Of a stretch of DNA of 64,000 bases, positions 1 through 8,388 are shown piece after piece. The translations under genes were made by a program, and so were the position numbers. This stretch comes from Thermococcus guaymasensis DSM 11113 (lineage in GTDB: Archaea; Methanobacteriota_B; Thermococci; Thermococcales; Thermococcaceae), in NCBI RefSeq assembly GCF_000816105.1, contig NZ_CP007140.1, forward strand, positions 496,001-560,000. Reading direction: 5' to 3'. The notes under the pieces were generated by a model. That model was not told the origin of the DNA. It did no database searches and was given only the letters and a program-made list of their open reading frames with translations. Position 1 is the first letter of the stretch, and every line of letters starts with the position of its first letter.

Positions 1-769
1 CATTGAATACATTTAAATCAATAGTTAATATGTCAATATTTTCTTCATGTCTTATGACTGCAGAAGACTTTGGGAATACAAATCGTTTAATCATGGAGTA
101 AGATTTTACTTCTTTTCTGTTCTCGGGCAAAGTATAATCGATATAATCTCCATTGGCATCAATAATAATAACTGGAACAGCCGGGTATACTGAGGAATTT
201 AGTCTAGATAATTGTTCCAGCAAGTATCCAGTAGTGTTAGATTTTCCACTTCCAGTTATACCTAAGATAGCCATATGCATTGTGATATTGTTAATATTTA
301 AAACAGCAGGAAGGTCTTCATATCCATAGATAGTTCCAAAGGGAGTAGCAGTTGGCTTGAAGTTAAATTCTCTCAAGAGTTCTTCTGAACCTTGTCCATA
401 TATTTTTTCAATATCTTGTTGCGAAAGTGGATAAATAGGATCTCCCGGAAATGGAGGTTGGCTAATAGAAAAGATACTTCCTCCCTTAAGTTCACCCAAA
501 AGTTCTATATGGACTGTCGTGTATCTCCTGGCAACATTTAAGGGTATATCCTCCCCTTTTTGTCTGGCTTCGCTCCAGATATCGCCTTCCTCAAAAAACT
601 CATGATAGTGAACTATAGAAACGACACGTCCCAATAACTCTCTTCTGTCCTTAGTCTTTATTATCACAAACATTCCTTCCCTGACTCTTGAGCCAGAATC
701 CTCCAGTGGCTGTGCTTTAACAAGGGTAGTTGTACTTCCCGATAATACAATTCCAATTCTTTCAGACAT
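1..769 (-). CDS. HerA-like DNA translocase ATPase (partial, 3' end cut by window)
   Basis: Reading leftward from the ATG at 767-769 gives 256 codons with no stop before the window edge. It begins MSERIGIVLSG, followed by a beta-rich HAS-barrel-like N-terminal region. A Walker A loop (GITGSGKSNTT) lies near residues 170-180, then a VPVIIIDANGDY strand. This is the HerA/DUF87 layout: hexameric DNA translocases that thread DNA into NurA nuclease. The gene starts one base after the stop of the NurA-like gene, so the two are translationally coupled. The Walker B region is outside the window. The sequence is much more AT-rich than the ribosomal genes nearby, which suggests transfer. Confidence 0.8.
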   Translation of the reverse strand, partial: MSERIGIVLSGSTTTLVKAQPLEDSGSRVREGMFVIIKTKDRRELLGRVVSIVHYHEFFEEGDIWSEARQKGEDIPLNVARRYTTVHIELLGELKGGSIFSISQPPFPGDPIYPLSQQDIEKIYGQGSEELLREFNFKPTATPFGTIYGYEDLPAVLNINNITMHMAILGITGSGKSNTTGYLLEQLSRLNSSVYPAVPVIIIDANGDYIDYTLPENRKEVKSYSMIKRFVFPKSSAVIRHEENIDILTIDLNVFN

Positions 770-770
770 A

Positions 771-2030
771 TCATAATCCCCCCCTTTCCAGCAAATAGTG
801 CTTCAATAAACTATCACTGGAACCAGTTCTTAGGTTATTAGACACAAACTTAGTCAAAATTTCCCTTATGAGAACTTTAGCAACTGGTTTTTTGATCGTG
901 CATGTTTGATGTGCCAGAGAGATTGGAAGAGGATATTTCAATCCTGAAGGAGTCCACAAGTAAAGAAGCTTTATTGCCTCTTCAAATCGTCTCTGAACTT
1001 CTCTTGTAGAGGGTTTCCTCAAGAACGGGATTTCTATCCTATATACTGGTCGTTTGGGATATAATTTTCCAGACAGTTTTAAAATTGAATAATAGACATG
1101 AATACCTTTATCTTTGTAGTCTTTGTATGCTTTTATTATCTCCTCAGGAACTTCTTGTGGGACTGTGTACAAGATAAAATCAGAATTATTTTTTTCATTA
1201 AGAACCACGCGCTTGAATTCAAACAAGAGAGTAGCAAGAGTGTAGTCTCCGAGATCTGCCAAGGAAATTTCATTGTCGGATGTAGACGTTGTAATAGTAT
1301 ATTCTTTCAGCTTAGCTTGGTTTCCATATGAAAAAACATTTCCAATAACTCTCTTCACAAATCCAATAGGCAGAATATTGTTATCCATCAGATTCATAAT
1401 AGCAGATATCCTCTCATTGACAAAGTGTTCATATTTGTCATTTCTAATTGGCAAAGGCGGATCAATTAACGGACCATCTGTTATTAAAACTCCACGAGCA
1501 CCTTGAGATAATCTCTCCTGAGCTTTGAGCGATTTAAACTTTCTAATTGCGTTATTAATTGCTGCTGTTTCTGTTTTCATCATATCCAAACTTGCTTCCC
1601 GTTTGACAAGTGATATGTCTTGGTTTGAGGGATAACTTGCCAAATAGGCCTTTACTTCAACAAGAGGATTTTCGATATAATACTTTGAATACCTTGGAAA
1701 GATCACTAGTGCCGAGGAAATCACAACATAATATTTCATTGAAATAAAATCACCTGGAACCATACTTCCATCTTCAGAAATTACAACATGTTGATGGTAT
1801 TCTCTGAGTTCTTCTTGTTTAGGGTTTTCTGAGCTAAATTCTATGTATCTAATGTTTTCATGACCACTTTCAAGGTAGTACTTCTTTGTTGCTTCATATA
1901 TTTTCCTTAAGGTAATAGCCTCGGACTTTCCATGTTCATTGGCTTGTATTATTAGATTCTTCCAAGCTTGTGAGTTTGTTTTTTTCAGTAGTTCCCTTAT
2001 CTTCTCGTACCTTTCCTGAGATTTTCCCAT
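771..2030 (-). CDS. NurA-domain nuclease, partner of HerA
   Basis: This 419-residue protein shows a NurA signature. An acidic DGS motif (SEDGSMVPGDF, Asp87) is followed by a hydrophobic strand YYVVISSALVIFP, and a second acidic motif (VLITDGPLIDPP, Asp185) lies mid-protein. NurA enzymes are Mn-dependent nucleases that resect DNA ends as dimers docked on a HerA hexamer. The start is the ATG at 2028-2030 with GGTGAG upstream. It is the first gene of a two-gene unit with HerA. No Mre11 or Rad50 gene is visible, so it is not the standard Thermococcales repair operon; a second, mobile or defensive copy is my inference. Confidence 0.72.
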   Translation of the reverse strand: MGKSQERYEKIRELLKKTNSQAWKNLIIQANEHGKSEAITLRKIYEATKKYYLESGHENIRYIEFSSENPKQEELREYHQHVVISEDGSMVPGDFISMKYYVVISSALVIFPRYSKYYIENPLVEVKAYLASYPSNQDISLVKREASLDMMKTETAAINNAIRKFKSLKAQERLSQGARGVLITDGPLIDPPLPIRNDKYEHFVNERISAIMNLMDNNILPIGFVKRVIGNVFSYGNQAKLKEYTITTSTSDNEISLADLGDYTLATLLFEFKRVVLNEKNNSDFILYTVPQEVPEEIIKAYKDYKDKGIHVYYSILKLSGKLYPKRPVYRIEIPFLRKPSTREVQRRFEEAIKLLYLWTPSGLKYPLPISLAHQTCTIKKPVAKVLIREILTKFVSNNLRTGSSDSLLKHYLLERGGL

Positions 2031-2086
2031 AATTTACTCACCAAGAGAGGGTTTTCACTATACTAGTAGGCCATTGAGTATTGACT

Positions 2087-2095
2087 CTTTATACT
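2087..2095 (-). promoter_or_regulatory. Possible TATA box of the nurA-herA unit
   Basis: On the minus strand an AGTATAAAG-type sequence lies about 60 bases upstream of the NurA start in an AT-rich stretch. It is weak evidence because the whole region is AT-rich. Confidence 0.3.
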
Positions 2096-2173
2096 CTATT
2101 AAATCTTTTGGTCATTTATTTCTACACCACTCAACTCTTTGATAAAGTCCCATTATCGAGCTTGAGAGACCTT

Positions 2174-2501
2174 TCACGTATTCAATCTGGACGTTGTTAT
2201 TAAGGTTCGTTTTTTCATTAACTCTGGTATTTCATATATCTCCCTTTCTTTAACGAGCTTGACTGGGTATCTTTCTCGTTCTTTTCTAACTTCTTCAGAA
2301 TGACATCTTCCAAGTCAACTCGCAGTTCATTAGCAAGCAGAAAGTGTAAATCGCAACATCAGCAAGTTCATCTGCTGTTTGCTGCCGTTTTTCATGGTTT
2401 TTAGCATCTTGGAGGATTTGGCGTTGGTTTTCCACTGAAAAATGCTCGAAAAGTTCCCAGATTTCAATTATTAATGATGTAATCCCATTGATAGAGGTCA
2501 T
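2174..2501 (-). pseudogene. MazG-like nucleotide pyrophosphohydrolase, frameshifted
   Basis: An ATG at 2499-2501 with a good GGGAGG site begins a short frame containing ELFEHF and ADELADVAIYTF, the metal-binding helices of the MazG/dCTP-pyrophosphatase family. After IYTF the family-like sequence continues in another frame as LLANELRVDLEDVILKKLEK. A second shift then gives ERYPVKLVKEREIYEIPEL, ending at a TGA at 2174-2176. Two single-base losses explain the break. The N-terminus is also shorter than usual for the family. It is probably inactive house-cleaning NTPase debris in the accessory block. Confidence 0.65.
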
Positions 2502-2635
2502 TTTACCTCCCGATAATATCTGGGTGGCTTGCTAATGAGAATCACCTTGCCGTAATATCGGAGCTACCAGTTCAAAATAGAATGGGGTGGAGTATTTTGT
2601 GCATAACACATCTTAAGAATGGTGTTTTTGAAAGG

Positions 2636-2680
2636 TAAAAAGGTGTTAAAGGGTCGCCGGCTCTGTAAGCAACCCCCGCG
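2636..2680 (-). terminator. Hairpin and T-rich end after rpoD
   Basis: Just past the rpoD stop, on the minus strand, GGGTTGC (2675-2669) can pair with GCGACCC (2657-2651) across an 11-base loop, followed by a TTTAACACCTTTTT tract. It could end the S13-RpoD transcript. Confidence 0.4.
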
Positions 2681-3469
2681 TCAGTCGGCTAATTTATGGA
2701 GTTCGTTTATAAATCTATCGCTCTTCCTCATGAGTATCTTGAGCGCTATGCTCACTATTTCCTCAACGGGGAGCTCTCCGTTCGTTTCCACGGTAAAGAC
2801 GAACGCCCCGGGTATTATCTCTTCACGGATCTTGTCGCCTTCGTAGGCCTCAAACTTCCTCGGGAGGTAGAAGGCCTTGGTTGTGGTTATGACTATCTCG
2901 TCCTTCTTCTCCTCAACGGGTAAACCACGCCTCTCGGCGAGTTCCTTAAGCTCCTCCCAGTCCGGGACTTCTTTGCTGACGTGGATCTCGGTGAGGTACT
3001 TGTAATACACGAAACCCGGCTGCCACTTGGCGTGATCCTTGCCGCGACCGAGCCTAGCGTAGGCGTTAAGCGTAAGCTTCTGCCCCTCGGCGAGCTTGAC
3101 TATTGGAATGTTCGGGTTGGCAGGTTTGACCCCTTCATCATCGCTTTTAAGATCACCGGAGTAGATCATACCGGGCCCTTCCGCCTGAAGGGACAGGGTA
3201 ACAGTATAGTCGTCCAGCTCGAGTGAATCGAGAGAGAACCTCTCAACAGGGGTTGTGAGTGGGATCATAGCCAATCTGTGGGCGATTATCTCGTCGAAGA
3301 GCGCCGAGTCGTTTTCAAAGAACTCGACCTCATCGACGGCGAAGGTGGGAACCTCCGCGAGAATCGTTCTCCTCAGGGCGTTGGCGAAGGGAATGTCAAC
3401 TCCCCTTAGGATGAACTTGATGGCATCCTCACGCCTTTCAAGAATTTCAAACTTTGGCTCCATCGGCAT
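2681..3469 (-). CDS. rpoD: DNA-directed RNA polymerase subunit D
   Basis: RpoD is the archaeal counterpart of eukaryotic Rpb3 and bacterial alpha; it pairs with subunit L to seed core RNA polymerase assembly. The family's [14 protein letters not shown] motif is near the N-terminus, and the C-terminal half completes the dimerisation domain. The sequence contains no cysteine, so the ferredoxin-like Fe-S cluster found in some archaeal RpoD proteins is absent. I chose the ATG at 3467-3469 (MPMEPKF) because GGTG sits upstream; a GTG and a TTG lie just before it in frame. It is the last gene of the tRNA-Ser/S13/S4/S11 cluster. In related archaea L18e, L13, S9 and RpoN come next; here an AT-rich accessory block follows. 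Confidence 0.95.
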   Translation of the reverse strand: MPMEPKFEILERREDAIKFILRGVDIPFANALRRTILAEVPTFAVDEVEFFENDSALFDEIIAHRLAMIPLTTPVERFSLDSLELDDYTVTLSLQAEGPGMIYSGDLKSDDEGVKPANPNIPIVKLAEGQKLTLNAYARLGRGKDHAKWQPGFVYYKYLTEIHVSKEVPDWEELKELAERRGLPVEEKKDEIVITTTKAFYLPRKFEAYEGDKIREEIIPGAFVFTVETNGELPVEEIVSIALKILMRKSDRFINELHKLAD

Positions 3470-3492
3470 CACCAAAAAAGAAGTTGTAAAGG

Positions 3493-3915
3493 TCAGACGC
3501 GCCTTCCGCGCCTACCGCCCTTGGGCCTGGTTCCGTCGTGCGGTATGGGCGTGACGTCCTCGACGCGCCCGATCTTAAGGCCAGCCCTGGCGAGGGCCCT
3601 AATGGCGGCCTGGGCACCCGGACCGGGGCTCTTGCTCTTGCTTCCTCCGGGGGCGCGGACCTTGATGTGGACACCGACAAAGCCCTTCTCCATGGCCTCC
3701 TCGGCGGCCCTCCTGGCGGCAATCATAGCCGCGTAGGGAGAGGGCTCGTCCCTGTCGGCCTTGACGACCATACCACCGCTCCAGCGGGAGACGGTTTCCG
3801 CGCCGGTTATGTCGGTGATGTGGATGATGGTGTTGTTGTAAGAGGAGTAAATGTGGGCAACTCCCCACTTCTCCTTCTTCTTAAGGCTAACCTGCTGGGT
3901 CTGCTCCTCGCTCAT
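3493..3915 (-). CDS. rps11: 30S ribosomal protein S11
   Basis: This 140-residue archaeal uS11 of the 30S platform carries the family motifs [29 protein letters not shown] and the C-terminal [19 protein letters not shown] tail. Its ATG overlaps the stop of S4 by four bases, indicating translational coupling. The gene is in the expected S13-S4-S11-RpoD order. Confidence 0.96.
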   Translation of the reverse strand: MSEEQTQQVSLKKKEKWGVAHIYSSYNNTIIHITDITGAETVSRWSGGMVVKADRDEPSPYAAMIAARRAAEEAMEKGFVGVHIKVRAPGGSKSKSPGPGAQAAIRALARAGLKIGRVEDVTPIPHDGTRPKGGRRGRRV

Positions 3916-4454
3916 GCCTCACCACCCTGCTTGGCCTGTTCAATAACCATCCTCTCCGGATGAGACTCCTTCGCAAAGGGAGAGTTCTTGGCGTAGGTTA
4001 TCGTGTCCTCCTCCTCGCGGAGGACGAGGTAACCAGGCGAGCGGATTATCTGGCCGTTAACCTCGATGTGGCCGTGGACTATGAGCTGCCTAGCCTGCCT
4101 GATGGTCCTCGCGAGACCCTTCTTGTAAACAAGGGTCTGTAACCTTCTCTCAAGGACGTCCTCAACAGTAAGAGAGAGAACGTCATCGAGAGCGGCGTCG
4201 GCTGGAAGAAGGCCGAGCCTGTGGAGCCTCTGGAGAAGCTGCTGCCTCTCAATCTCAGCCTGCTTACCGCGGGCAGCGAGGAGGCGCCTGGCCCTACGCC
4301 TGAACTCCTTGAGCTGGGTCTCGTGGCGCCAGAGCTCCTTCTTGTTCTTGAGGGCGTACTTCCTCTTCAGAACCCTCTCGCGGTCGAGTCTCTCCTTAAT
4401 CCAGGGGTGAGATGGAGTCTCATACTTCTTCCTCTGCCTCTTCGGGTCTCCCAT
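3912..4454 (-). CDS. rps4: 30S ribosomal protein S4
   Basis: This 180-residue archaeal uS4 is a primary 16S rRNA binder in 30S body assembly. An S4 RNA-binding fold is visible at [32 protein letters not shown], and the N-terminus ([18 protein letters not shown]) is typical of archaea. It follows S13 by ten bases and overlaps S11 by four. Confidence 0.96.
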   Translation of the reverse strand: MGDPKRQRKKYETPSHPWIKERLDRERVLKRKYALKNKKELWRHETQLKEFRRRARRLLAARGKQAEIERQQLLQRLHRLGLLPADAALDDVLSLTVEDVLERRLQTLVYKKGLARTIRQARQLIVHGHIEVNGQIIRSPGYLVLREEEDTITYAKNSPFAKESHPERMVIEQAKQGGEA

Positions 4455-4464
4455 TTACACCACC

Positions 4465-4914
4465 TCACTTCTTCCTCCTGCTAACCCCGACGGTGGTTCC
4501 ATGCCTGAAGTTCGACCTGGTTCTCTGGCCGCGGAGAGGCAGGCCGAGCTCGTGCCTTATACCGCGGTAAGCCCTGATTCTGCGGAGCCTGTTGATGTCC
4601 TCACGCCAGGCCATAACGAGCTTGGCGGTGATGAGGTGCATGTCCTTGCCGGTCTCGTAGTCCTTCGGCCTGTTGACGGCCCAGGCAGGGATTCCATGGG
4701 CGACTGGATCCTCGAGGATTTTCTCTATCAGCTTGACCTGCTCGTCGGTGAGGTAACCTGCCTTCATGTAGGGGTCGAGTCCTGCTACCCTGAGCACCAT
4801 CGTGGCGAAGTTTATCCCTATTCCCTTAATCCCTGTCAGTGCCCATCTCAACTGCTTGTGTCCATCCAAATCAACGCCCGCAACGCGGACTATGTGCCTG
4901 AAGTTCTCGGTCAT
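4465..4914 (-). CDS. rps13: 30S ribosomal protein S13
   Basis: This 149-residue uS13 of the 30S head contains the helix-two-turn-helix segment ([16 protein letters not shown]) and the basic C-terminal [22 protein letters not shown] tail. I placed the start at the ATG at 4912-4914 ([15 protein letters not shown]) because GGAGGTG lies just upstream. A longer open frame runs back through the tRNA-Ser gene but is not protein-like. It is the first protein gene after tRNA-Ser. Confidence 0.95.
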   Translation of the reverse strand: MTENFRHIVRVAGVDLDGHKQLRWALTGIKGIGINFATMVLRVAGLDPYMKAGYLTDEQVKLIEKILEDPVAHGIPAWAVNRPKDYETGKDMHLITAKLVMAWREDINRLRRIRAYRGIRHELGLPLRGQRTRSNFRHGTTVGVSRRKK

Positions 4915-4957
4915 TATCAACACACCTCCCAATCCCTCTTGGGAATCAAAGGGATTT

Positions 4958-5044
4958 TGGCGCCGGGACGGGGATTTGAACCCCGGCGGGCAAACGCCCA
5001 CGGGCTCTCAAGGCCCGCGCCTTCCCAGGCTAGGCAATCCCGGC
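4958..5044 (-). tRNA. tRNA-Ser (anticodon UGA), CCA encoded
   Basis: On the minus strand GCCGGGA (5044-5038) pairs with TCCCGGC to form the acceptor stem, followed by discriminator G and an encoded CCA (4960-4958). The anticodon arm has the seven-base loop CTTGAGA, so the anticodon is TGA. A long variable arm (class II) and a GGTTCAAATC T-arm fit serine. The 5' end overlaps the last 15 bases of the upstream methyltransferase gene, and S13 follows, as in other archaea where tRNA-Ser precedes S13. Confidence 0.93.
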
Positions 5045-5617
5045 GTACACGCGGTAACCGCTCCCCTTGGCAAGCTCTCTCACTTCGGTGAAGGTCTCCT
5101 CCATGAGGGCCTTAATATACTTTGCCCCCTGCTTCGTCTTAATCACCAGCTGCAGGAGGCCACCATCGTTGAGATGCCGGGGAGCGTTTATAACTATTTC
5201 CCTCAGCACATCCTTTCCCGCGTGCACGGGGGGATTGGTGATGATTGCCTCAAATTTCTCGCCTTTAACGGGCTCGTAGAGGCTTCCCCACCTGACCTCG
5301 GCGTTTCTAACGCCGTTGATTTTTAAGTTTTTCCTCGCTATGCTGACCGCGCGTCTGTTCACGTCGGTCATCACAACGTAGTCCACGAAGCGGGAGGCGA
5401 CTATTCCGATTGCCCCGTAGCCACAGCCTAAATCGAGGACACGCCAGCCCCTGTCAAGCACCATGTTCTCTATGAGCAGTTCCGTGCCCCTGTCGAGCTT
5501 CCCGAAGGAAAAGACTCCACTGGCTGTTATGAACTTGAAACAGTGCCCTCTAAGGCAGACTTCGATGGTCTTTGTCTTTAACGGGACGCCCGGCTCCTCG
5601 GAGTAGTAGTGGCTCAT
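5030..5617 (-). CDS. RsmC-like class I SAM-dependent methyltransferase
   Basis: The protein has 195 residues. The SAM-binding motif VLDLGCGYGAIGI is central, and the catalytic motif NPPVHAG lies downstream; the NPP[FV]H form is typical of RsmC/MJ0882-type guanine-N2 RNA methyltransferases. An rRNA or tRNA target is likely, but the exact base cannot be read from sequence. A TATA box about 25 bases upstream of the ATG implies a nearly leaderless mRNA. The stop codon lies inside the tRNA-Ser gene, so this transcript may read into the tRNA and S13 cluster. Confidence 0.82.
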   Translation of the reverse strand: MSHYYSEEPGVPLKTKTIEVCLRGHCFKFITASGVFSFGKLDRGTELLIENMVLDRGWRVLDLGCGYGAIGIVASRFVDYVVMTDVNRRAVSIARKNLKINGVRNAEVRWGSLYEPVKGEKFEAIITNPPVHAGKDVLREIVINAPRHLNDGGLLQLVIKTKQGAKYIKALMEETFTEVRELAKGSGYRVYAGIA

Positions 5618-5636
5618 GTGCGGGAATAAGAAAAGG

Positions 5637-5646
5637 GGTTTATAAA
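5637..5646 (-). promoter_or_regulatory. TATA box of the methyltransferase gene
   Basis: TTTATAAAC on the minus strand sits about 25 bases before the ATG at 5617, the standard archaeal TATA-to-start distance, predicting a leaderless or near-leaderless transcript. Confidence 0.6.
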
Positions 5647-5706
5647 TGTGGGCTGTTTTCTTGATTAGAACAATCGAAACATTTGTTGGCTTTTGTTTTT
5701 CGTAAT

Positions 5707-5717
5707 TTTTATATATC
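5707..5717 (+). promoter_or_regulatory. TATA box for the candidate structured RNA
   Basis: TTTTATATATC precedes by about 25-30 bases the GC-rich, hairpin-forming stretch that starts near 5740. No open reading frame follows at that distance. Confidence 0.5.
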
Positions 5718-5739
5718 TTGTAGGGTGGTTTTCAGTGAT

Positions 5740-5935
5740 GTGGCAGTCCCCGGTATGTGGGGGTTTTTAAGCCCGAATGGAGACTGCTGAAACTCCCGAA
5801 GATGTGGGGAGTCCCCGTTCCCCCGAAAGCCCTCCAATGAAACCACGAGGAGGGAAGGTTATCCGCTACGATCGGTTCATAAGTTCCAAAAGTAGCGGAT
5901 AACCAGAACGGGCACCATTCATAGCACTTATTTAC
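5740..5935 (+). ncRNA. Candidate structured non-coding RNA
   Basis: A GC-rich block stands out in an AT-rich gap. Paired segments are: GCAGTC (5743-5748) with GACTGC (5782-5787); ACTCCC (5792-5797) with GGGAGT (5807-5812); CCCGTTC (5814-5820) with GAACGGG (5906-5912). The last pair encloses two hairpins: CCCTCC (5830-5835) with GGAGGG (5849-5854), and an 11-bp perfect stem 5859-5869/5892-5902. A T-rich tract follows. A TATA box lies upstream. It does not match RNase P, SRP or a tRNA as I know them; it could be one of the GC-rich Thermococcales small RNAs. Strand is inferred from the TATA box. Confidence 0.5.
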
Positions 5936-6081
5936 TTTTTCTTCTTCTCTGTGTTAATACCCCACTGGAACGTTTCGGGCATGCCCAATTTCTGCCGTTG
6001 TCCTATGTGCTTGTTTCACATTTCACAATAGTCCTAACGCCTCTGTCTGCGGACAATTTAGTGGTCAAAAGTAACACAAAA

Positions 6082-6094
6082 CGTATATATAAAC
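6082..6094 (+). promoter_or_regulatory. TATA box of the ABC export operon
   Basis: GTATATATAAAC lies about 80 bases upstream of the first gene start at 6168, implying a leader of roughly 50 bases. Confidence 0.55.
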
Positions 6095-6167
6095 AGTTGT
6101 AAAAATTCTCAGGGGGCTTTAGAAGTTAAGTACTAATGATTAATTGAATGGAGATGGGGGAGGAACG

Positions 6168-7238
6168 ATGATAAGGCGCGCTGTGTTTGTTGTAGTTTTC
6201 CTTTTGCTACTGTTGCTCCCATTAACCTCCGCTCAGCCCTACTGGCTCAAAGAGGGCGTTTATTTTAAGTATGTGGCTGAAGGGGAGGGTTCCGTGGTTA
6301 TAACCCAGGACTCATCCACTTACAGGGGCTCATACGGTGAGCTATTCTGGAGGGTGGTGAAAGTTGAAAATGGCCTTGTCACCGTTGAGGCTGTTTTAAA
6401 AGCGGAGAATCTGACTGAAGAGCGCTATACTGAGCTCCCATACGAAGATGCCCTCAAAAGATTAAATGAGCTAATCTCCCTTTACGAAGGAAAAGAGCCT
6501 TCGACAACTATGGGCTCCTGCAGGCTGTATCCCGTGGAGAACGAGACGTGGGGAAAGGGCATAGCAAGGATCTGCAACGAAACGGCTTCCATCGAATTCT
6601 CGAACTATACATATGCTGTTTTGGTTAAGCGAGATGGAGGTTCAGAGTTCATCCGAAGGGCCGTTCCAAAAATTATAAGAAGAACAGTCTTCGAGATTGA
6701 CCTGAGAGACAACGTCTTGATCTATAATGGAACTCCTCTGGGAAAAAACCCTCTTTTTATATTCCCCTACAAAATTCCACGTGAAGGGGAGGTTCTGTTT
6801 AATATTCTTGGCCAGGAAGTGAAAGTTGTGAAGAGCATAATCCTTAACGATACCGTAATTCACACGCCTTTCAGGACATTCAAACCTCCCATACTGTTTA
6901 TTCGGACAAATATGGTGGCCGGCAGTGGGTGGCAAGGTATGAGCGGCATCTACTATGATATGTCGAGTGGAATTCTGGTGACAGGTTTTATGCCAGTATC
7001 ACCGCTCTGGGAAGCTTTTGGGTTCTCATCGGTGGCCCTATTTGATGAAGACTCCAAAAGAAGCAGGGGAGAGATGGGAGGGTTTGGAATGGTTCTGGCA
7101 GACACAAACGCGGAGTTAGTCCTGATAAAACGTCTGACCGGGGTGGAAATCCCGAAGCTCTCTTTCATCGTCTTTATCCTTTCCGTGTTTCTGCTCGCCG
7201 TTTGTGGGGCGGTAAAAATCAGGAGGTGGGATGCATGA
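6168..7238 (+). CDS. Secreted/membrane-anchored protein of an ABC operon, unknown function
   Basis: The 356-residue product begins MIRRAVFVVVFLLLLLLPLTSAQ, a clear signal peptide, followed by a beta-rich outer region and one C-terminal membrane helix (LSFIVFILSVFLLAVCGAV) with a basic tail. I chose the ATG at 6168 because GGGGAGG lies six bases upstream; an earlier in-frame ATG at 6144 has no such site. It overlaps the permease gene by four bases (ATGA), so it is coupled to the transporter. No family was recognised; an accessory or substrate-handling role is inference. Confidence 0.75.
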   Translation: MIRRAVFVVVFLLLLLLPLTSAQPYWLKEGVYFKYVAEGEGSVVITQDSSTYRGSYGELFWRVVKVENGLVTVEAVLKAENLTEERYTELPYEDALKRLNELISLYEGKEPSTTMGSCRLYPVENETWGKGIARICNETASIEFSNYTYAVLVKRDGGSEFIRRAVPKIIRRTVFEIDLRDNVLIYNGTPLGKNPLFIFPYKIPREGEVLFNILGQEVKVVKSIILNDTVIHTPFRTFKPPILFIRTNMVAGSGWQGMSGIYYDMSSGILVTGFMPVSPLWEAFGFSSVALFDEDSKRSRGEMGGFGMVLADTNAELVLIKRLTGVEIPKLSFIVFILSVFLLAVCGAVKIRRWDA

Positions 7239-7948
7239 GAGCGCTCGTTAAGCATGAACTCCAGGAGCCCACTAAACTCTCAGTCCTCCTCCTTTTTAGC
7301 GTCCTTATTTCAGCCGCATATAAAGCATTTCTCATTGGTTACAGGAGTAGCTTCTCCTCCACTTATCCTCACTTCCACTTACACAGGGTTTTCGTGGAAA
7401 TGGGCCACTCTAATATGACCTTTTACCTTTTTGCAACTCTTATGGCCTCATTTATTGTAGGAATATCCACGAGAACTGAGAGGGACACTGGAGTTGCACT
7501 GAGCATCTATGCCCTCCCGTATTCAAGGAAGGCCATTTTGATGGCCAAGTTCTTTTCGAATTTCCTCCTACTTTTTGTGTATTCTCTGGCACTTCATATT
7601 ATCGTGTTTGTCCTCCACTTTTCCGGGACTGTTGAAGGCGTCTTGAAGGCCTTGAGTGAAGGTATTCCTTTTGTAATCATCTTCTACATCATCGTTACGT
7701 TCTATGTCGTGTCACTGTCATCTTTCGTCGCCATTTCATCTCCAAACACATACGTGGCGATCATGGTATCATTTTTGGCCCTGTATTTCCCTGTTCTGGC
7801 TAACATTAAATGGCTGATGCCAGCACTCACTGAATGGTGGGAAGCAGGGCTTAGCACCTATGCAACGTCCTTCAAGACCCTGATTTTTCTCTCCACCGTG
7901 CTTTTCATTGCCTATATCATCATAGGGGAGCGGAGGGATGTTAGATGA
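7235..7948 (+). CDS. ABC-2-type transporter permease
   Basis: The 237-residue protein has about six hydrophobic helices, with a first helix near residues 13-35 and others at FYLFATLMASFIVGIS, LLLFVYSLALHIIVFVL, IIFYIIVTFYVVSLSS, YVAIMVSFLALYFPVLAN and LIFLSTVLFIAYIII. The pattern SRKAILMAKFFSNFLLLFVY after the second helix is typical of ABC-2 membrane subunits, where an amphipathic segment contacts the ATPase. Start ATG at 7235 overlaps the preceding stop, and the next gene starts at 7945 with another four-base overlap. Substrate unknown. Confidence 0.75.
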   Translation: MRALVKHELQEPTKLSVLLLFSVLISAAYKAFLIGYRSSFSSTYPHFHLHRVFVEMGHSNMTFYLFATLMASFIVGISTRTERDTGVALSIYALPYSRKAILMAKFFSNFLLLFVYSLALHIIVFVLHFSGTVEGVLKALSEGIPFVIIFYIIVTFYVVSLSSFVAISSPNTYVAIMVSFLALYFPVLANIKWLMPALTEWWEAGLSTYATSFKTLIFLSTVLFIAYIIIGERRDVR

Positions 7949-8388
7949 GGACTCTGAAATTCTTCCTTTCGTCAGTCTTAATCCTGATTTTTGTCTCCCT
8001 GCTATTCCAAGTGAGGTTTTCCACCGATGACCCCGTGTATCACCCAATCGGCATAGGGGGAAGTGAATACGGGGGCGTTTACTCCCCCTCCGCAGCCTCG
8101 GTTGAGGTGTCTCTGTCCTGCTCCAATAAAACTCAGGTATTTGTCAGGGACGTAGAAGAGAACACCACCCTCTATACCATAACAGTTTATGGGAGCGATT
8201 TAGTCCCCATGATTTTTCCACATCCCGGTCACTATGAGTTTTCTTTGAATTCCACCGAGGCACACTGCTCAATAATTATAAAACCCATAGAGGTCGGGTT
8301 CCCCACTGAAAACTGGAACGCTCACTTTATTTTGGGCTCGCTAACTGCCCTTTCGCTGGCCTTCCTGATCTGGAGGGATGGACGATGA
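7945..8388 (+). CDS. Small two-helix membrane protein of the ABC operon
   Basis: The 147-residue product has an N-terminal hydrophobic helix (FLSSVLILIFVSLLF), an outer loop of about 95 residues with two cysteines (SCSN and AHCS), and a C-terminal helix (FILGSLTALSLAFLIW). It overlaps both neighbours by four bases. I recognise no family. Its position between permease and ATPase suggests a structural or substrate-binding part of the transporter. Confidence 0.65.
   Translation: MRTLKFFLSSVLILIFVSLLFQVRFSTDDPVYHPIGIGGSEYGGVYSPSAASVEVSLSCSNKTQVFVRDVEENTTLYTITVYGSDLVPMIFPHPGHYEFSLNSTEAHCSIIIKPIEVGFPTENWNAHFILGSLTALSLAFLIWRDGR

Noticed and set aside
2669-2679. GCGGGGGTTGC on the minus strand just after rpoD, like the first 11 bases of a tRNA-Leu gene
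   Set aside because: The rest of a tRNA does not follow; the bases form one arm of a terminator-like hairpin. A leftover of an interrupted tRNA-Leu is possible but not supported.
4915-5001. Upstream extension of S13
   Set aside because: It overlaps tRNA-Ser and has no ribosomal protein similarity; GGAGGTG precedes ATG 4914.
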